DNA of 32,339 nt from Alphaproteobacteria bacterium (lineage in GTDB: Bacteria > Pseudomonadota > Alphaproteobacteria > Thalassobaculales > Thalassobaculaceae): contig JABMNR010000100.1 of NCBI GenBank assembly GCA_013203465.1, forward strand, positions 1-32,339, read 5' to 3'. The notes beneath the pieces were generated by a model. It ran no database searches. It worked only from the letters and a program-made list of their open reading frames with translations, and was not told the DNA's origin. This document shows positions 1 through 7,727 of the stretch, in pieces. Position 1 is the first letter of the stretch; each line of letters opens with the position of its first letter. Made by a program: the position numbers and the translations under genes.

Positions 1-44
1 CGCTGATTAAGAGTCAGCTGCTCTACCAACTGAGCTATGCGCCC
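1..44 (-). tRNA. tRNA-Lys (anticodon CUU), 3' part beyond window edge
   Basis: Read on the minus strand from position 44, the sequence gives a 7-nt acceptor 5' strand (GGGCGCA), TA at positions 8-9, a D-arm GCTC/GAGC around AGTTGGTA, and an anticodon arm GCTGA/TCAGC closing the 7-nt loop CTCTTAA. The anticodon is CTT (complement of positions 9-11), which reads AAG lysine codons. The variable loop, T-arm and 3' acceptor strand lie outside the window, so the gene is partial. The visible half has no mismatches in its stems. Confidence 0.93.
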
Positions 45-97
45 ATCCGGGGCGGGGCAGGCGGCGCCAGGCGCCGTCAGGTCCGCCGAAGAGGCGG

Positions 98-126
98 CTT
101 ATAGCCGAGGGGTCGGGCCTTGTCGA
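98..126 (-). promoter_or_regulatory. Sigma-70-type promoter for the tRNA-Lys gene
   Basis: On the minus strand, TCGACA (complement of 121-126) and TATAAG (complement of 98-103) are separated by exactly 17 nt. Each box resembles the housekeeping consensus TTGACA/TATAAT, with one mismatch in each. Directly downstream is a small hairpin (CCGCC/GGCGG arms at 83-87 and 93-97), and then the tRNA begins at 44. The predicted leader would be about 45 nt. The spacing and position make a tRNA promoter likely, but no start site has been measured. Confidence 0.5.
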
Positions 127-290
127 GGTCCGGAAACCCACCGGCCGGCCGGCATGAACGATGTTTGTTTGCGACGGCCGGTTGCGGTGGGGCGGCGCCG
201 GTTGACGGCCGCCGCGCCGGGGGCGACCCTGGCGCTCCGCTCGCGGTCGCGAGGGGGTCACCGCCGATGCACACCATGTGGAGAAACAGC

Positions 291-401
291 ATGCGGGGCG
301 CGCGCTATCTCGTGGACGGCCGCCCGGCCTGGGGGCGGGTGGCCGGTCTGGCGGCGGCGGCCGTCGGATTCCGGCTGAACGGCGCGGTGGTTGCCGCGTG
401 A
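291..401 (+). CDS. Possible 36-aa small ORF, FAH-N-terminus-like remnant or leader
   Basis: A 36-codon ORF starts with ATG at 291 behind a good Shine-Dalgarno (GGAG at 280-283). It ends with TGA at 399-401, overlapping the GTG start of the CoA-transferase as GTGA. The first residues, MRGARYLVDGRPAWGRV, look to me like the N-terminus of fumarylacetoacetate-hydrolase-family proteins, but the rest (Ala/Gly-rich, AAAAVGF) does not continue that fold. It may be a translational-coupling leader, a decayed gene start or chance. Function unknown; low confidence. Confidence 0.25.
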   Translation: MRGARYLVDGRPAWGRVAGLAAAAVGFRLNGAVVAA

Positions 402-1579
402 ACGAGGGCGCATCTCCTGACGGTCCATCTGCCGGGGCGCCGCTGGCCGGCGTGCGAGTGGTCGAGCTGGGCGGCAGCGTGGCGGTACCCTATGCCGGCT
501 GGATCCTGGCGACGATGGGGGCCGAGGTGGTGAAGGTCGAGCGCCCGGACGGCGGCGACGACGCGCGGGCCTGGAAACCGCCGGAGCGGGCCGGTGGGGT
601 CGGCGCGATCTTCACCGCGCTGAACGCCGGCAAGCGCTCGGTGACGGTCGATATGAAGGACCCCGATCAACTGGCGCGGTTGACCCGGCTGATCGGGCGG
701 TCCGACGTGGTGATCCAGAACCTGCGCCCCGGCCTGGCGAGCCGCTACGGGATCGGCGCCGAGGCGATGATGGCGGCCAACCCGCGCCTGATCTACTGCG
801 ACAGCGGCGCCTTCGGCCGCGCTGGCCCGCTGGCCGATCGGCCGGGCTACGACCCGCTGATGCAGGCCTTTGGCGGGTTGATGAGCGTCACCGGCCACGC
901 GGACACGGACCCGGTGCGCATCGGCACCTCGTTGATCGACATGGGCACCGGCATGTGGGCGGTGATCGGCATTCAGGCGGCGCTGCGCCGGCGGGACGGG
1001 ACCGGGCGCGGCGGCCGGGTCGACGTCTCGCTGTACGAGACCACGCTGGGTTGGATGACTTATCACGCCTCGGGCTACCTGGCCTCGGGCCGCGATCCGG
1101 TGCGGCGGGGCACCCGGGCGCCCGGCATGGCGATCTACCAGGCCTATGCCTGCGCCGACGGCCATCTGATCATCGCGGCGCCGAACGATCGGCTGTTCGC
1201 CAAGGCGGCGGCGGTGCTCGGCCATCCCGAATGGCCGAAGGACCCGCGTTTCGCCAGCAACGAGCAACGCTGGGAGAACCTGGAAAGCATCAACGCCGCG
1301 ATCGAGGCAGTGACCACCACCCGGCCGCGCGCGCATTGGCAGATCGCGCTGGACGCCGTTGGGGTGCCATCGGCGCCGTTGCAGAGCGTGAGCGAGGTGC
1401 TGGCCCACCCCCAGACCAAGGCGCTGGGCCAGATCGAGACCACGGCCGATGGCTGGGAGCTGGTGGGGCTTCCCCTGTCCCTCGACGGGGTGCGCCCGCC
1501 GCAACGCGCGGGGCCGCCGTCGCTGGGCGCCGATACCGAGGCTGTTTTTCACGACGAGACGATGGAGACCGACCGATGA
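398..1579 (+). CDS. CaiB/BaiF (class III) CoA-transferase
   Basis: A 393-aa protein, the usual length for family III CoA-transferases, which move CoA between carboxylic acids through mixed-anhydride and thioester intermediates on a catalytic Asp. It opens with PLAGVRVVELGG near residue 15, then GAEVVKVERPDGGDDAR (42-57) and NAGKRSV (76-82). It keeps the catalytic Asp181 in SLIDMGTGMWA, and the GRGGRVDVSLYE element follows. GTG at 398 is chosen because an earlier in-frame ATG at 278 would add about 40 low-complexity Gly/Arg residues with no family match. The stop overlaps the next start as ATGA (1576-1579), so it is translationally coupled to the hydratase. It probably activates the substrate of this operon; the acid used is not visible from sequence. 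Confidence 0.92.
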   Translation: MNEGASPDGPSAGAPLAGVRVVELGGSVAVPYAGWILATMGAEVVKVERPDGGDDARAWKPPERAGGVGAIFTALNAGKRSVTVDMKDPDQLARLTRLIGRSDVVIQNLRPGLASRYGIGAEAMMAANPRLIYCDSGAFGRAGPLADRPGYDPLMQAFGGLMSVTGHADTDPVRIGTSLIDMGTGMWAVIGIQAALRRRDGTGRGGRVDVSLYETTLGWMTYHASGYLASGRDPVRRGTRAPGMAIYQAYACADGHLIIAAPNDRLFAKAAAVLGHPEWPKDPRFASNEQRWENLESINAAIEAVTTTRPRAHWQIALDAVGVPSAPLQSVSEVLAHPQTKALGQIETTADGWELVGLPLSLDGVRPPQRAGPPSLGADTEAVFHDETMETDR

Positions 1580-2379
1580 GCGTGGACGCGCTGTCCTTCA
1601 AGACCCTGACGCTGGAGCGTCCGGCCGAGCACCTGCTGTGCGTGACCCTGGACCGGCCCGAGGTGCGGAACGCCCTGGACACCCAGATGGGCTTCGACCT
1701 GCGCGATCTGTGGGTCGAGCTGTACCGCGATCCGGCGGATGTGCGCTGCGTGGTGCTGACCGGGCGGGGGGACAAGGCGTTCTGCGCCGGCGGCGACCTC
1801 AAGGAACGCAACGGCATGACCGACGCGGATTGGCGCCGGCAGCACGCGCTGTTCGAGCAGATGGTCCGCGCGCAACTGGATTGTCCAGTGCCGATGATCG
1901 CGGCGGTCAACGGCGCGGCCTACGCCGGCGGGTTGGAGATCGTCATGGGCTGTGACTTCGCCTATGCCGCCGCCGGTGCGCGGTTCGCGCTGACCGAGGT
2001 GACCCTGGGCATCATGCCGGGGGCGGCGGGCACCCAGAACCTGCCCCGCGCCGTCGGCTTGCGCCGGGCCAAGGAGATCATTCTGACCGGCACGCCATTC
2101 TCGGCCGAGGAGGCGCTGGCCTGGGGCGCGGTGAACCGGGTCTGCGCCGAGGGCCAGTTGGTGGCGGAGGCGTTGGCTACGGCGGCCAAGATCGCCGGCA
2201 ACGCCCCGATTTCGGTGCGCCAGGCCAAGAAGTCGATCAACGCTTCGGCCCAGATGGACCTCAAGAACGGCTACGACTTCGAGATCGAGGCCTACAACCG
2301 CACCGTCGGCACCGAGGACCGCCAGGAGGGCATCCGCGCGTTCAACGAAAAGCGCCCACCGGTCTACAAGGGCCGGTGA
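1576..2379 (+). CDS. Enoyl-CoA hydratase/isomerase family protein
   Basis: A 267-aa crotonase-fold protein. The oxyanion-hole segment FCAGGDLKER (69-78) and the GGLEIVMGCD helix (118-127) are present. Both catalytic glutamates of the hydratase subgroup can be placed: Glu121 in GGLE and Glu141 in LTEVTLG, followed by IMPGAAGTQNLPR. True hydration of an enoyl-CoA is therefore plausible, rather than a Glu-less crotonase reaction. It overlaps the CoA-transferase stop by 4 bp and is followed 1 bp later by the AMDase-like gene, so it is cotranscribed. The CaiB-plus-hydratase pairing resembles CaiB/CaiD of carnitine metabolism in arrangement, but crotonobetaine as the substrate is only a possibility. 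Confidence 0.93.
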   Translation: MSVDALSFKTLTLERPAEHLLCVTLDRPEVRNALDTQMGFDLRDLWVELYRDPADVRCVVLTGRGDKAFCAGGDLKERNGMTDADWRRQHALFEQMVRAQLDCPVPMIAAVNGAAYAGGLEIVMGCDFAYAAAGARFALTEVTLGIMPGAAGTQNLPRAVGLRRAKEIILTGTPFSAEEALAWGAVNRVCAEGQLVAEALATAAKIAGNAPISVRQAKKSINASAQMDLKNGYDFEIEAYNRTVGTEDRQEGIRAFNEKRPPVYKGR

Positions 2380-2380
2380 G

Positions 2381-3121
2381 ATGACGATCCCTTCTACCGC
2401 CACATCCGTGCGGCTGGGCATGATCACCCCGTCGTCGAACACGGTGCTGGAGCCGATGACCGCCGCGCTGCTGGCGTCCACACCCTCGATCACGGCGCAC
2501 GCGGCGCGCATTCGGGTGACGGAGATTTCCCTGGACGCGGGTTCGGCCGGGCAGTTCGACCAGACGCCGATGATCGCGGCGGCGCGCCTGCTGGCCGAGG
2601 CCAAGGTGGCGTCGATCTGTTGGAACGGCACCTCCGCCGGATGGCTCGGCCCCGATCGGGACCGGGCGACGGCCGCCGCCATCACCGAGGAGACGGGCAT
2701 TCCCGCGACCTCGGCCGTGCTGGCGACGCTGGACGCCCTGAAGGCGCTTGGGAGCGACGGCTTCGGCCTCGTCACCCCCTATGTGGCCGAGGTGCAGGAC
2801 CGCATCCGCGCCAATTTCGCCGCCGAAGGCTTCCCTTGCGTCGCCGACCGGCGGCTCGACATCACCGAGAATTTCGCCTTCGCCGAGGTTGAGCAGGCGA
2901 CGGTCGAACGGATGATCCGCGCGGTGGCGGACGACGGCGCGCGGGCGGTCATCGTCCTTTGCACCAATGTGCGCGGCGCCCGGCTGGCCGACCGGTTGGA
3001 GGCCGAGTTGGGCATCACGCTGCTGGATTCGGTATCGGTGGCGCTGTGGGGCGCGTTGCGAGCCGCCGGTGCCGATCCGGGTGTGGTGCGCGGCTGGGGC
3101 CGGTTGTTCGATCTGCGCTGA
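2381..3121 (+). CDS. Arylmalonate decarboxylase / maleate isomerase-like protein (Asp/Glu racemase superfamily)
   Basis: A 246-aa two-domain Asp/Glu racemase-superfamily protein. It begins RLGMITPSSNTVLEPM (11-26), has WNGTSAGW at 81-88 and VLCTNVRG at 192-199, and ends GWGRLFDLR. Maleate isomerases and racemases use two cysteines. Here the second is present (Cys194), but the first site reads Gly83-Thr84-Ser85. That is the pattern of bacterial arylmalonate decarboxylase, which also has a GTS motif, a single Cys near 188 and a GYGRLFD-like C-terminus. The chemistry could be cofactor-free decarboxylation of a malonate derivative or a one-cysteine isomerisation. The ATG lies 1 bp after the hydratase stop. 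The fold is confident; the exact reaction is inferred. Confidence 0.8.
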   Translation: MTIPSTATSVRLGMITPSSNTVLEPMTAALLASTPSITAHAARIRVTEISLDAGSAGQFDQTPMIAAARLLAEAKVASICWNGTSAGWLGPDRDRATAAAITEETGIPATSAVLATLDALKALGSDGFGLVTPYVAEVQDRIRANFAAEGFPCVADRRLDITENFAFAEVEQATVERMIRAVADDGARAVIVLCTNVRGARLADRLEAELGITLLDSVSVALWGALRAAGADPGVVRGWGRLFDLR

Positions 3122-3209
3122 CGATTAACCCGGCTTGACGGCATCCGGGCTTGGCGGGCGGGCCGACGGAGTGCTGATATGGCGCAAGAAAACGCGCGGG
3201 GAGGTAACG

Positions 3210-4163
3210 ATGGCACGCTATCGGGAGTATGACGCGGTCAAGCGGATCGCGGTTCTGGGCACCGGCACGATCGGGGCCAGCTGGTGCAGCTACTTCCTGG
3301 CGCGCGGCTATGACGTGGTGGCCTGGGACCCTGCTGAGGGGTGGCGGGAACGGCTGACGGCGTTTATCGACACCGCCATGCCGCAGCTCCGCGATCTGGG
3401 CACGGCGGTGGCCAAGGAAGGCGCGCTCGTCACCGCCGACACCCCGGAAGCGGCGGTGGCCGAGGCCGATTTCGTGCAGGAGAATGCGCCCGAACGCGCG
3501 CCGATCAAGCAGGAGCTGTACGCCCGGATCGATGGTGCCGTGCCGGAGCAGACCATCGTCGCCACCTCGACCTCGGGCCTGATCCTGTCGGATTTGCAAG
3601 GTGGGCTCGGTTTCGCGCCACGCCTTGTCGTCGGCCATCCGTTCAACCCGCCGCACCTGATCCCGCTGGTCGAGGTGGTGTTGGGCAAGGCGACCGACCC
3701 CGGGGCCGGGGCCTGGGCGCATGGCTTCTACGGCCACATCGGCAAGCACGCGATCTACGTCAACAAGGAGGTGCCGGGGCATCTGGCCAACCGGCTGCAG
3801 GCGGCTTTGTGGCGCGAGGCGGTGAACGCCGTGGCCGAGGGCTTGGCCAGCGTCGAGGACGTCAACGCCGCCGTCGCCCAGGGACCGGGGCTGCGCTGGG
3901 CGCTGATGGGACCCCACATGGTGTTCAACCTGACCGGCGGCAAAGGCGGCATGCGGGCGACCTTGGAGCAGTTCGGCCCGCCGATCGAATCCTGGTGGAC
4001 CGATATGCAGATCACGCCAACCCTGACCGACGATCTGAAGGCCAAGCTGATCGCGGGCATCGAGGATGAGATGGGCGACCGCAGCATCGACGATCTGGAG
4101 CATGAACGGGATACCCGGCTGATCGGGCTGCTGAAGATGCTGCGCGCGACGGAGCGGGCATGA
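3210..4163 (+). CDS. 3-hydroxyacyl-CoA dehydrogenase family, L-carnitine dehydrogenase-like
   Basis: A 317-aa NAD-dependent dehydrogenase. The Rossmann motif GTGTIG is at 17-22, with Asp40 closing the second strand (NAD preference). APER (93-96), TSTSGL (119-124) and HPFNPPHLIPLVEV (143-156) follow, with catalytic His143. The C-terminal part (KEVPGHLANRLQAALWREA, then GLRWALMGP and a GG..GM segment) matches the roughly 320-aa L-carnitine dehydrogenase / short 3-hydroxyacyl dehydrogenase group, not the longer FadB proteins. ATG 3210 has a strong Shine-Dalgarno (GGGAGGT at 3199-3205); an in-frame ATG 75 bp upstream lacks both family similarity and a ribosome site. The stop overlaps the next start. 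It presumably oxidises a 3-hydroxy acid, 3-hydroxyacyl-CoA or carnitine-like alcohol in this pathway. Confidence 0.88.
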   Translation: MARYREYDAVKRIAVLGTGTIGASWCSYFLARGYDVVAWDPAEGWRERLTAFIDTAMPQLRDLGTAVAKEGALVTADTPEAAVAEADFVQENAPERAPIKQELYARIDGAVPEQTIVATSTSGLILSDLQGGLGFAPRLVVGHPFNPPHLIPLVEVVLGKATDPGAGAWAHGFYGHIGKHAIYVNKEVPGHLANRLQAALWREAVNAVAEGLASVEDVNAAVAQGPGLRWALMGPHMVFNLTGGKGGMRATLEQFGPPIESWWTDMQITPTLTDDLKAKLIAGIEDEMGDRSIDDLEHERDTRLIGLLKMLRATERA

Positions 4164-5449
4164 TGGCGCCGCCGAAGCCCTCCTCGACCGCCGCACGCGC
4201 CTCGATAACCCCGAAACGCATCGTCGTCGTCGGCGCCGGCATCGTCGGTGTGGCGACCGGCCTGCACCTGCAACGGGACGGCCACCACGTCACCTTGATC
4301 GACCCGACGCCGCCGGGTCATGGCACCTCGTTCGGCAACGCCGGCTCGATCGCCATCGGCAGCGTCTATCCCACCGGATCGCCCGGCAACTGGAAACAGA
4401 TGCCGCGGATGCTGGTTGACCCGGCCTCGCCGTTGAACATCCGCTGGTCGTACCTGCCGCGCATGGCGCCGTGGCTGCTGCGGTTCCTGGCGGCCAGCAC
4501 GCCGGGCCGGGTGGAGGAGATTTCCAAGCATCTGTGGGCGCTGTCGAAGGACGCCATGGCGGCGCACAAGACGCTGATCGATCTGTCGGGCGCCCACGAT
4601 ATCGTCCGTCCGGTGGGCTGGCTGAAGGTGTATTCGAGCCAGGCCAGCTTCGATAAGACGGCGGACGAGCGGGCGGTGAAGACCCGGCGCGGGGTGAACA
4701 TCGAGATCCTGAGCGCCGACGAGCTGCGCCAGCTCGAACCGGGCCTGTCGCCCCGCTTCACCCACGCCGCGTACGAGCCGGACAACGGCTTCGTCTCGCA
4801 GCCGGTCAAGCTGACCGAGGCGTATTTCAAGCGGTTCCGCGATCTGGGCGGCTCCTGGGTCGCCGAGACGGTGCGGCGGTTCGACATCGGCCCGGACGGC
4901 GTGGAAAAGGTCGTGACCGACCTCGGCATGCACGCCTGCGACGCGGTGGTGGTCTGCGCCGGCGCCCGCAGCCACAGGATCGCCGCCATGCTGGGCCGCG
5001 CGGTGCCGCTGGACACCGAACGCGGCTATCACCTGAACCTGAACGTCACCGCCGGTCCGGAGCTGCGCCGCCCGACGGTGTTCGGCGACCATGGTTTCGT
5101 GCTGGCGCCGATGCGGGACGGCTTGCGGCTGACCACCGGGGCCGAGTTCGCCGGGGTCGACGCGCCGCCGGACTTCCGCCGGGTCTACCGCATGCTGCCG
5201 CACGCCAAGGCGGCGCTGCCGGGGCTGGAGGTCGAGGTGACGCGGGAATGGCTCGGCTTCCGCCCGTCGACCCCGGACAGCGTGCCGGTGATCGGCCGGT
5301 CGCCGGAGCAGGCCAACGTCTATTACGGCTTCGGTCACGGGCACATCGGGCTGACCCTGGCGGCGCGAACCGGAGAGTTGATCGCCGATCTGGTCGCCGG
5401 CCGCGACCCCGGCCTCGACCTGACGCCGTATCGGATCGACCGGTTCTAA
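4160..5449 (+). CDS. FAD-dependent oxidoreductase, D-amino acid dehydrogenase (DadA)-like
   Basis: A 429-aa DAO-fold flavoprotein. The dinucleotide motif VVVGAGIVGVATGLHLQRDG (22-41) is followed by SFGNAGSIA, typical of DadA. The C-terminal FAD/substrate signature runs FRPSTPDSVPVIG and YYGFGHGHIGLTLAARTGEL. Family members oxidise amines or D-amino acids (D-amino acids, glycine derivatives, hydroxyproline) and pass electrons to the respiratory chain. The start overlaps the dehydrogenase stop (4160-4163), with a second possible ATG at 4163. It is the last gene of the plus-strand operon and converges on the minus-strand amidohydrolase with a 4-bp gap. The substrate is unknown; an N-containing substrate would fit the carnitine-dehydrogenase-like neighbour. 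Confidence 0.9.
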   Translation: MMAPPKPSSTAARASITPKRIVVVGAGIVGVATGLHLQRDGHHVTLIDPTPPGHGTSFGNAGSIAIGSVYPTGSPGNWKQMPRMLVDPASPLNIRWSYLPRMAPWLLRFLAASTPGRVEEISKHLWALSKDAMAAHKTLIDLSGAHDIVRPVGWLKVYSSQASFDKTADERAVKTRRGVNIEILSADELRQLEPGLSPRFTHAAYEPDNGFVSQPVKLTEAYFKRFRDLGGSWVAETVRRFDIGPDGVEKVVTDLGMHACDAVVVCAGARSHRIAAMLGRAVPLDTERGYHLNLNVTAGPELRRPTVFGDHGFVLAPMRDGLRLTTGAEFAGVDAPPDFRRVYRMLPHAKAALPGLEVEVTREWLGFRPSTPDSVPVIGRSPEQANVYYGFGHGHIGLTLAARTGELIADLVAGRDPGLDLTPYRIDRF

Positions 5450-5453
5450 GGGT

Positions 5454-6314
5454 TTAGCGGAGCTGATCGCGGGCGAAGCCCTCGACCGTGCCGATCATGC
5501 GGGTGATGGCCGACTGGGTGGCGCCGAAGCGCTCGGACCGGGTAATCGCGGTCTCGTCCATGTAGATGCCGCGATTGACCTCGATCTGCAGCGACTCGCG
5601 GCCTTGGCTCGGGTCGGAATAACGGCGGATCAGCTCGACGCCCTTGAACTTGTCGTTGACGGCGACCCCGTAGCCCGAGGCGCGCAGGCTTTCCACCACC
5701 ACCTCGGTGAACGCCGTTGACGCGGTGGTGCCGTCCCGGGTGCCGACGATGAAATCGGCCCGGCGCGTGCCCTCGTCGCCCCAGCGGGCGTCGCCCCATT
5801 CCGGCATCGAGTGGCAGTCGACGTGATAGACCCGGCCAAACCGCGCGTGGACCTCGTCGAGCGCGCCGCCCAGCGCCTGATGATACGGCCGCCAATAGGT
5901 CTCGATCCGGTGGCGCACCTCGTCGACCGTCAGCTTGCGGCCGTACACCGGCGTCTCGCCGTCGATCAGCTTCCAGATCAGCGACGCGCCGCGCGTGGTC
6001 TTCTCGGTGGCGTCCACCGGGCCGGGCCAGGCACCGTCGATCATGGCGATATCCAGATCGGCCTCGTCCCGGTTCGGGTCGATGTAGGCGCGCCGGTACA
6101 GGGCTTCGAGAAAGATCGCGCCGTGGCGGGGGGCCGCCTCGAACAGCTCGTCGACAAACCAGTCGCTGACCCGCGCGCATTGCTCCATCGGGATCGCCGG
6201 GTCGAAATCGCCGGGATAGAGAAGCCCGGTATGCGGGCTGTCGAACACCAGCGGCGCCGGGTCTCCGGTCGGGTCCGTCCGGCGCAGAACGTCGGGGATT
6301 TCCAGGTCAGCCAT
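5454..6314 (-). CDS. N-formylglutamate amidohydrolase family protein
   Basis: A 286-aa protein of the N-formylglutamate amidohydrolase family (HutG-type), zinc enzymes that release formate from N-formylglutamate in histidine breakdown, with relatives on other N-acyl amino acids. Visible motifs are FDSPHTG (24-30), the YIDPNRDEADLD segment, HVDCHSMP and a late LQIEVNRGIYMDE. ATG 6314 (MADLEIPD) is chosen because family similarity begins there and a GGAG lies 9 nt upstream. A longer reading from 6383 would add 23 unrelated residues and overlap the DinB remnant. No other hut genes are in the window, so the substrate may not be formylglutamate. It may belong with the adjacent convergent catabolic operon. 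Confidence 0.88.
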   Translation of the reverse strand: MADLEIPDVLRRTDPTGDPAPLVFDSPHTGLLYPGDFDPAIPMEQCARVSDWFVDELFEAAPRHGAIFLEALYRRAYIDPNRDEADLDIAMIDGAWPGPVDATEKTTRGASLIWKLIDGETPVYGRKLTVDEVRHRIETYWRPYHQALGGALDEVHARFGRVYHVDCHSMPEWGDARWGDEGTRRADFIVGTRDGTTASTAFTEVVVESLRASGYGVAVNDKFKGVELIRRYSDPSQGRESLQIEVNRGIYMDETAITRSERFGATQSAITRMIGTVEGFARDQLR

Positions 6315-6379
6315 GCGAGCGCGCTCCGGCGGGTGGTGGTCAGCGGGTTCTACTGTGGCGTACCACCGCCGGGCAAGCG

Positions 6380-6490
6380 TCATTGGCGGTACGCGTCATC
6401 CGGCAGCCGGGCGACCGCGTCGTAGAGGATTTTGTTGGCGCCGGCGTTGTAGGCCGCCATCAGCCGCCAATGGGCGATGGCCGCCATCAT
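6380..6490 (-). pseudogene. N-terminal remnant of a DinB-family protein
   Basis: A 36-codon minus-strand ORF whose residues 7-35 (HWRLMAAYNAGANKILYDAV, then ARLPDDAYR) match the opening helix of DinB/YfiT-like four-helix metal-binding proteins, which often read HFRxMAAYNxWANxRLYxAxxxLPDAxYR. Full family members are about 160-170 aa. Here a TGA (6380-6382) stops the frame after YRQ and nothing DinB-like follows. The usual Trp of the AYNxWAN motif is Gly. It lies between the DUF2817 gene and the amidohydrolase gene on the same strand, so it is best read as a deletion relic. Recognition is from memory of the family pattern. Confidence 0.6.
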
Positions 6491-6497
6491 ACGGCCA

Positions 6498-7604
6498 TCA
6501 TACGAAGGTCTCCAACCCGTTCAGGGTTTGCCGGATCACCTGGCGCGACCGCCACAGCACCATCTCCTTCCAGGCGTCGGTCGCCGGGTAGTAGTGGTGC
6601 TTGATGGCGTCCTTGATTGCGCGGCTGCGCGGATCGTCCCAGTCGACCGGGCCCTGGTTGTGCAGCCAATGATCGGCCCGCAGGGTCTTGCGGCTATTGT
6701 CCTGGCTGAAGGTGCCGAACTCCAGCGCGACATAGGTGTAGGCGTCGCCGAGGCGCGGTTGCCAGAACTCCCGCTGCGTGCCCGACAGCGGGATCGAGAA
6801 CGACGCCCCCTCGGACGGCAGGCCGGTCGACTCGCCGTACATCGCCAGCACCCGGTCGAGGCCGACGGTGCCGCGCTTGTGGCCGCAGATCGGCTCGCCA
6901 TAGCCGAACGGGCCGAGGCCGGTGTGCACGTCGATCACCGACACCAGCGCGCGGCCGGCCAGATCGTGGTGCTCGACGATCGCCGCCAGCGTGTTCCGCG
7001 CCCAGCTCGGCGCGGCCCCGCCGAAGAACATCGAGTGCGGGTGTTTGTACTGCCCGGCCTTGCGCGCGGCGTGGAACGCGGCGTCGCCATGCTCGGCCCG
7101 CCAGGCGGCGATCCTTGCCTCGGCGATGGCCAAAACATCGGGCTCCAGCGACGCCGGCACGAAGGCGTCGGCCAACGCGTCGTGGCCCGGATTCTCCGGC
7201 AGCGGCTTGCTGAAATCGACGAAGTTGCGGTTCAGGTCGCAGCCTTCCTCGGTCACCCGCCGCCACCAAGCGAAGCCGTGGCAGTTCAAGCCGTGCACCA
7301 ACAACGCGGCGGTGTCGGGCGGCAACCGCTCCGGGCCGCCGTCGCGCAACCAGTCGACCTGCACCCCGGAGCCGCAGAACCCTTCCACCCCGTGGGTGGC
7401 CGCGATCAGCACCAGCACCCGCCGCGCGTCGGCCGGGCCGATCCAGGCGACGTCGGTCGCCACCGGCTCGCCGCGCGGGCCGGGGTTTGGGTTACCCCAG
7501 GGCGCGGCGGCAGCGCCGACAGCGGCCACCGCGTCGAGAAATTTGCTCCGCGCCTCGGGATAGTCGTCGGCGAAGCTGCGAGCGAGCGAGCTCAGAACAT
7601 CCAT
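6498..7604 (-). CDS. DUF2817 family protein (M14-like zinc carboxypeptidase fold)
   Basis: A 368-aa protein of the DUF2817 family, related to M14 zinc carboxypeptidases and aspartoacylases. Likely zinc ligands are His71 and Glu74 in ATHGVEGFCGSG and His227 in VIDVHTGLG. DLNRNF (123-128) would give substrate-binding Asn/Arg, and the late ALEFGT supplies the probable catalytic Glu. No signal peptide is evident, so it should be cytoplasmic. The family is uncharacterised; hydrolysis of a peptide or N-acyl bond is inferred from the fold. The start at 7604 agrees with the family N-terminus (SSLARSFADDYPEAR). It lies between the dehydrogenase gene and the amidohydrolase gene on the same strand, possibly as part of one amide-hydrolysing locus. 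Confidence 0.85.
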   Translation of the reverse strand: MDVLSSLARSFADDYPEARSKFLDAVAAVGAAAAPWGNPNPGPRGEPVATDVAWIGPADARRVLVLIAATHGVEGFCGSGVQVDWLRDGGPERLPPDTAALLVHGLNCHGFAWWRRVTEEGCDLNRNFVDFSKPLPENPGHDALADAFVPASLEPDVLAIAEARIAAWRAEHGDAAFHAARKAGQYKHPHSMFFGGAAPSWARNTLAAIVEHHDLAGRALVSVIDVHTGLGPFGYGEPICGHKRGTVGLDRVLAMYGESTGLPSEGASFSIPLSGTQREFWQPRLGDAYTYVALEFGTFSQDNSRKTLRADHWLHNQGPVDWDDPRSRAIKDAIKHHYYPATDAWKEMVLWRSRQVIRQTLNGLETFV

Positions 7605-7727
7605 GCAACCCGCCTATCACCGCCCGATGGGCGCGACAAGCCTATCGCCGGAACGGCAGCGGTGCTCACGAGGCCACATCCCGGCCCCTCTTCGCGTCCC
7701 CGGTCGCCGGGACCACCTCGATCGCCC

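Noticed and set aside
305-1552. 415-codon minus-strand ORF opposite the CoA-transferase
   Set aside because: Arg/His/Gln-rich antisense frame typical of high-GC DNA; the plus-strand frame has catalytic motifs.
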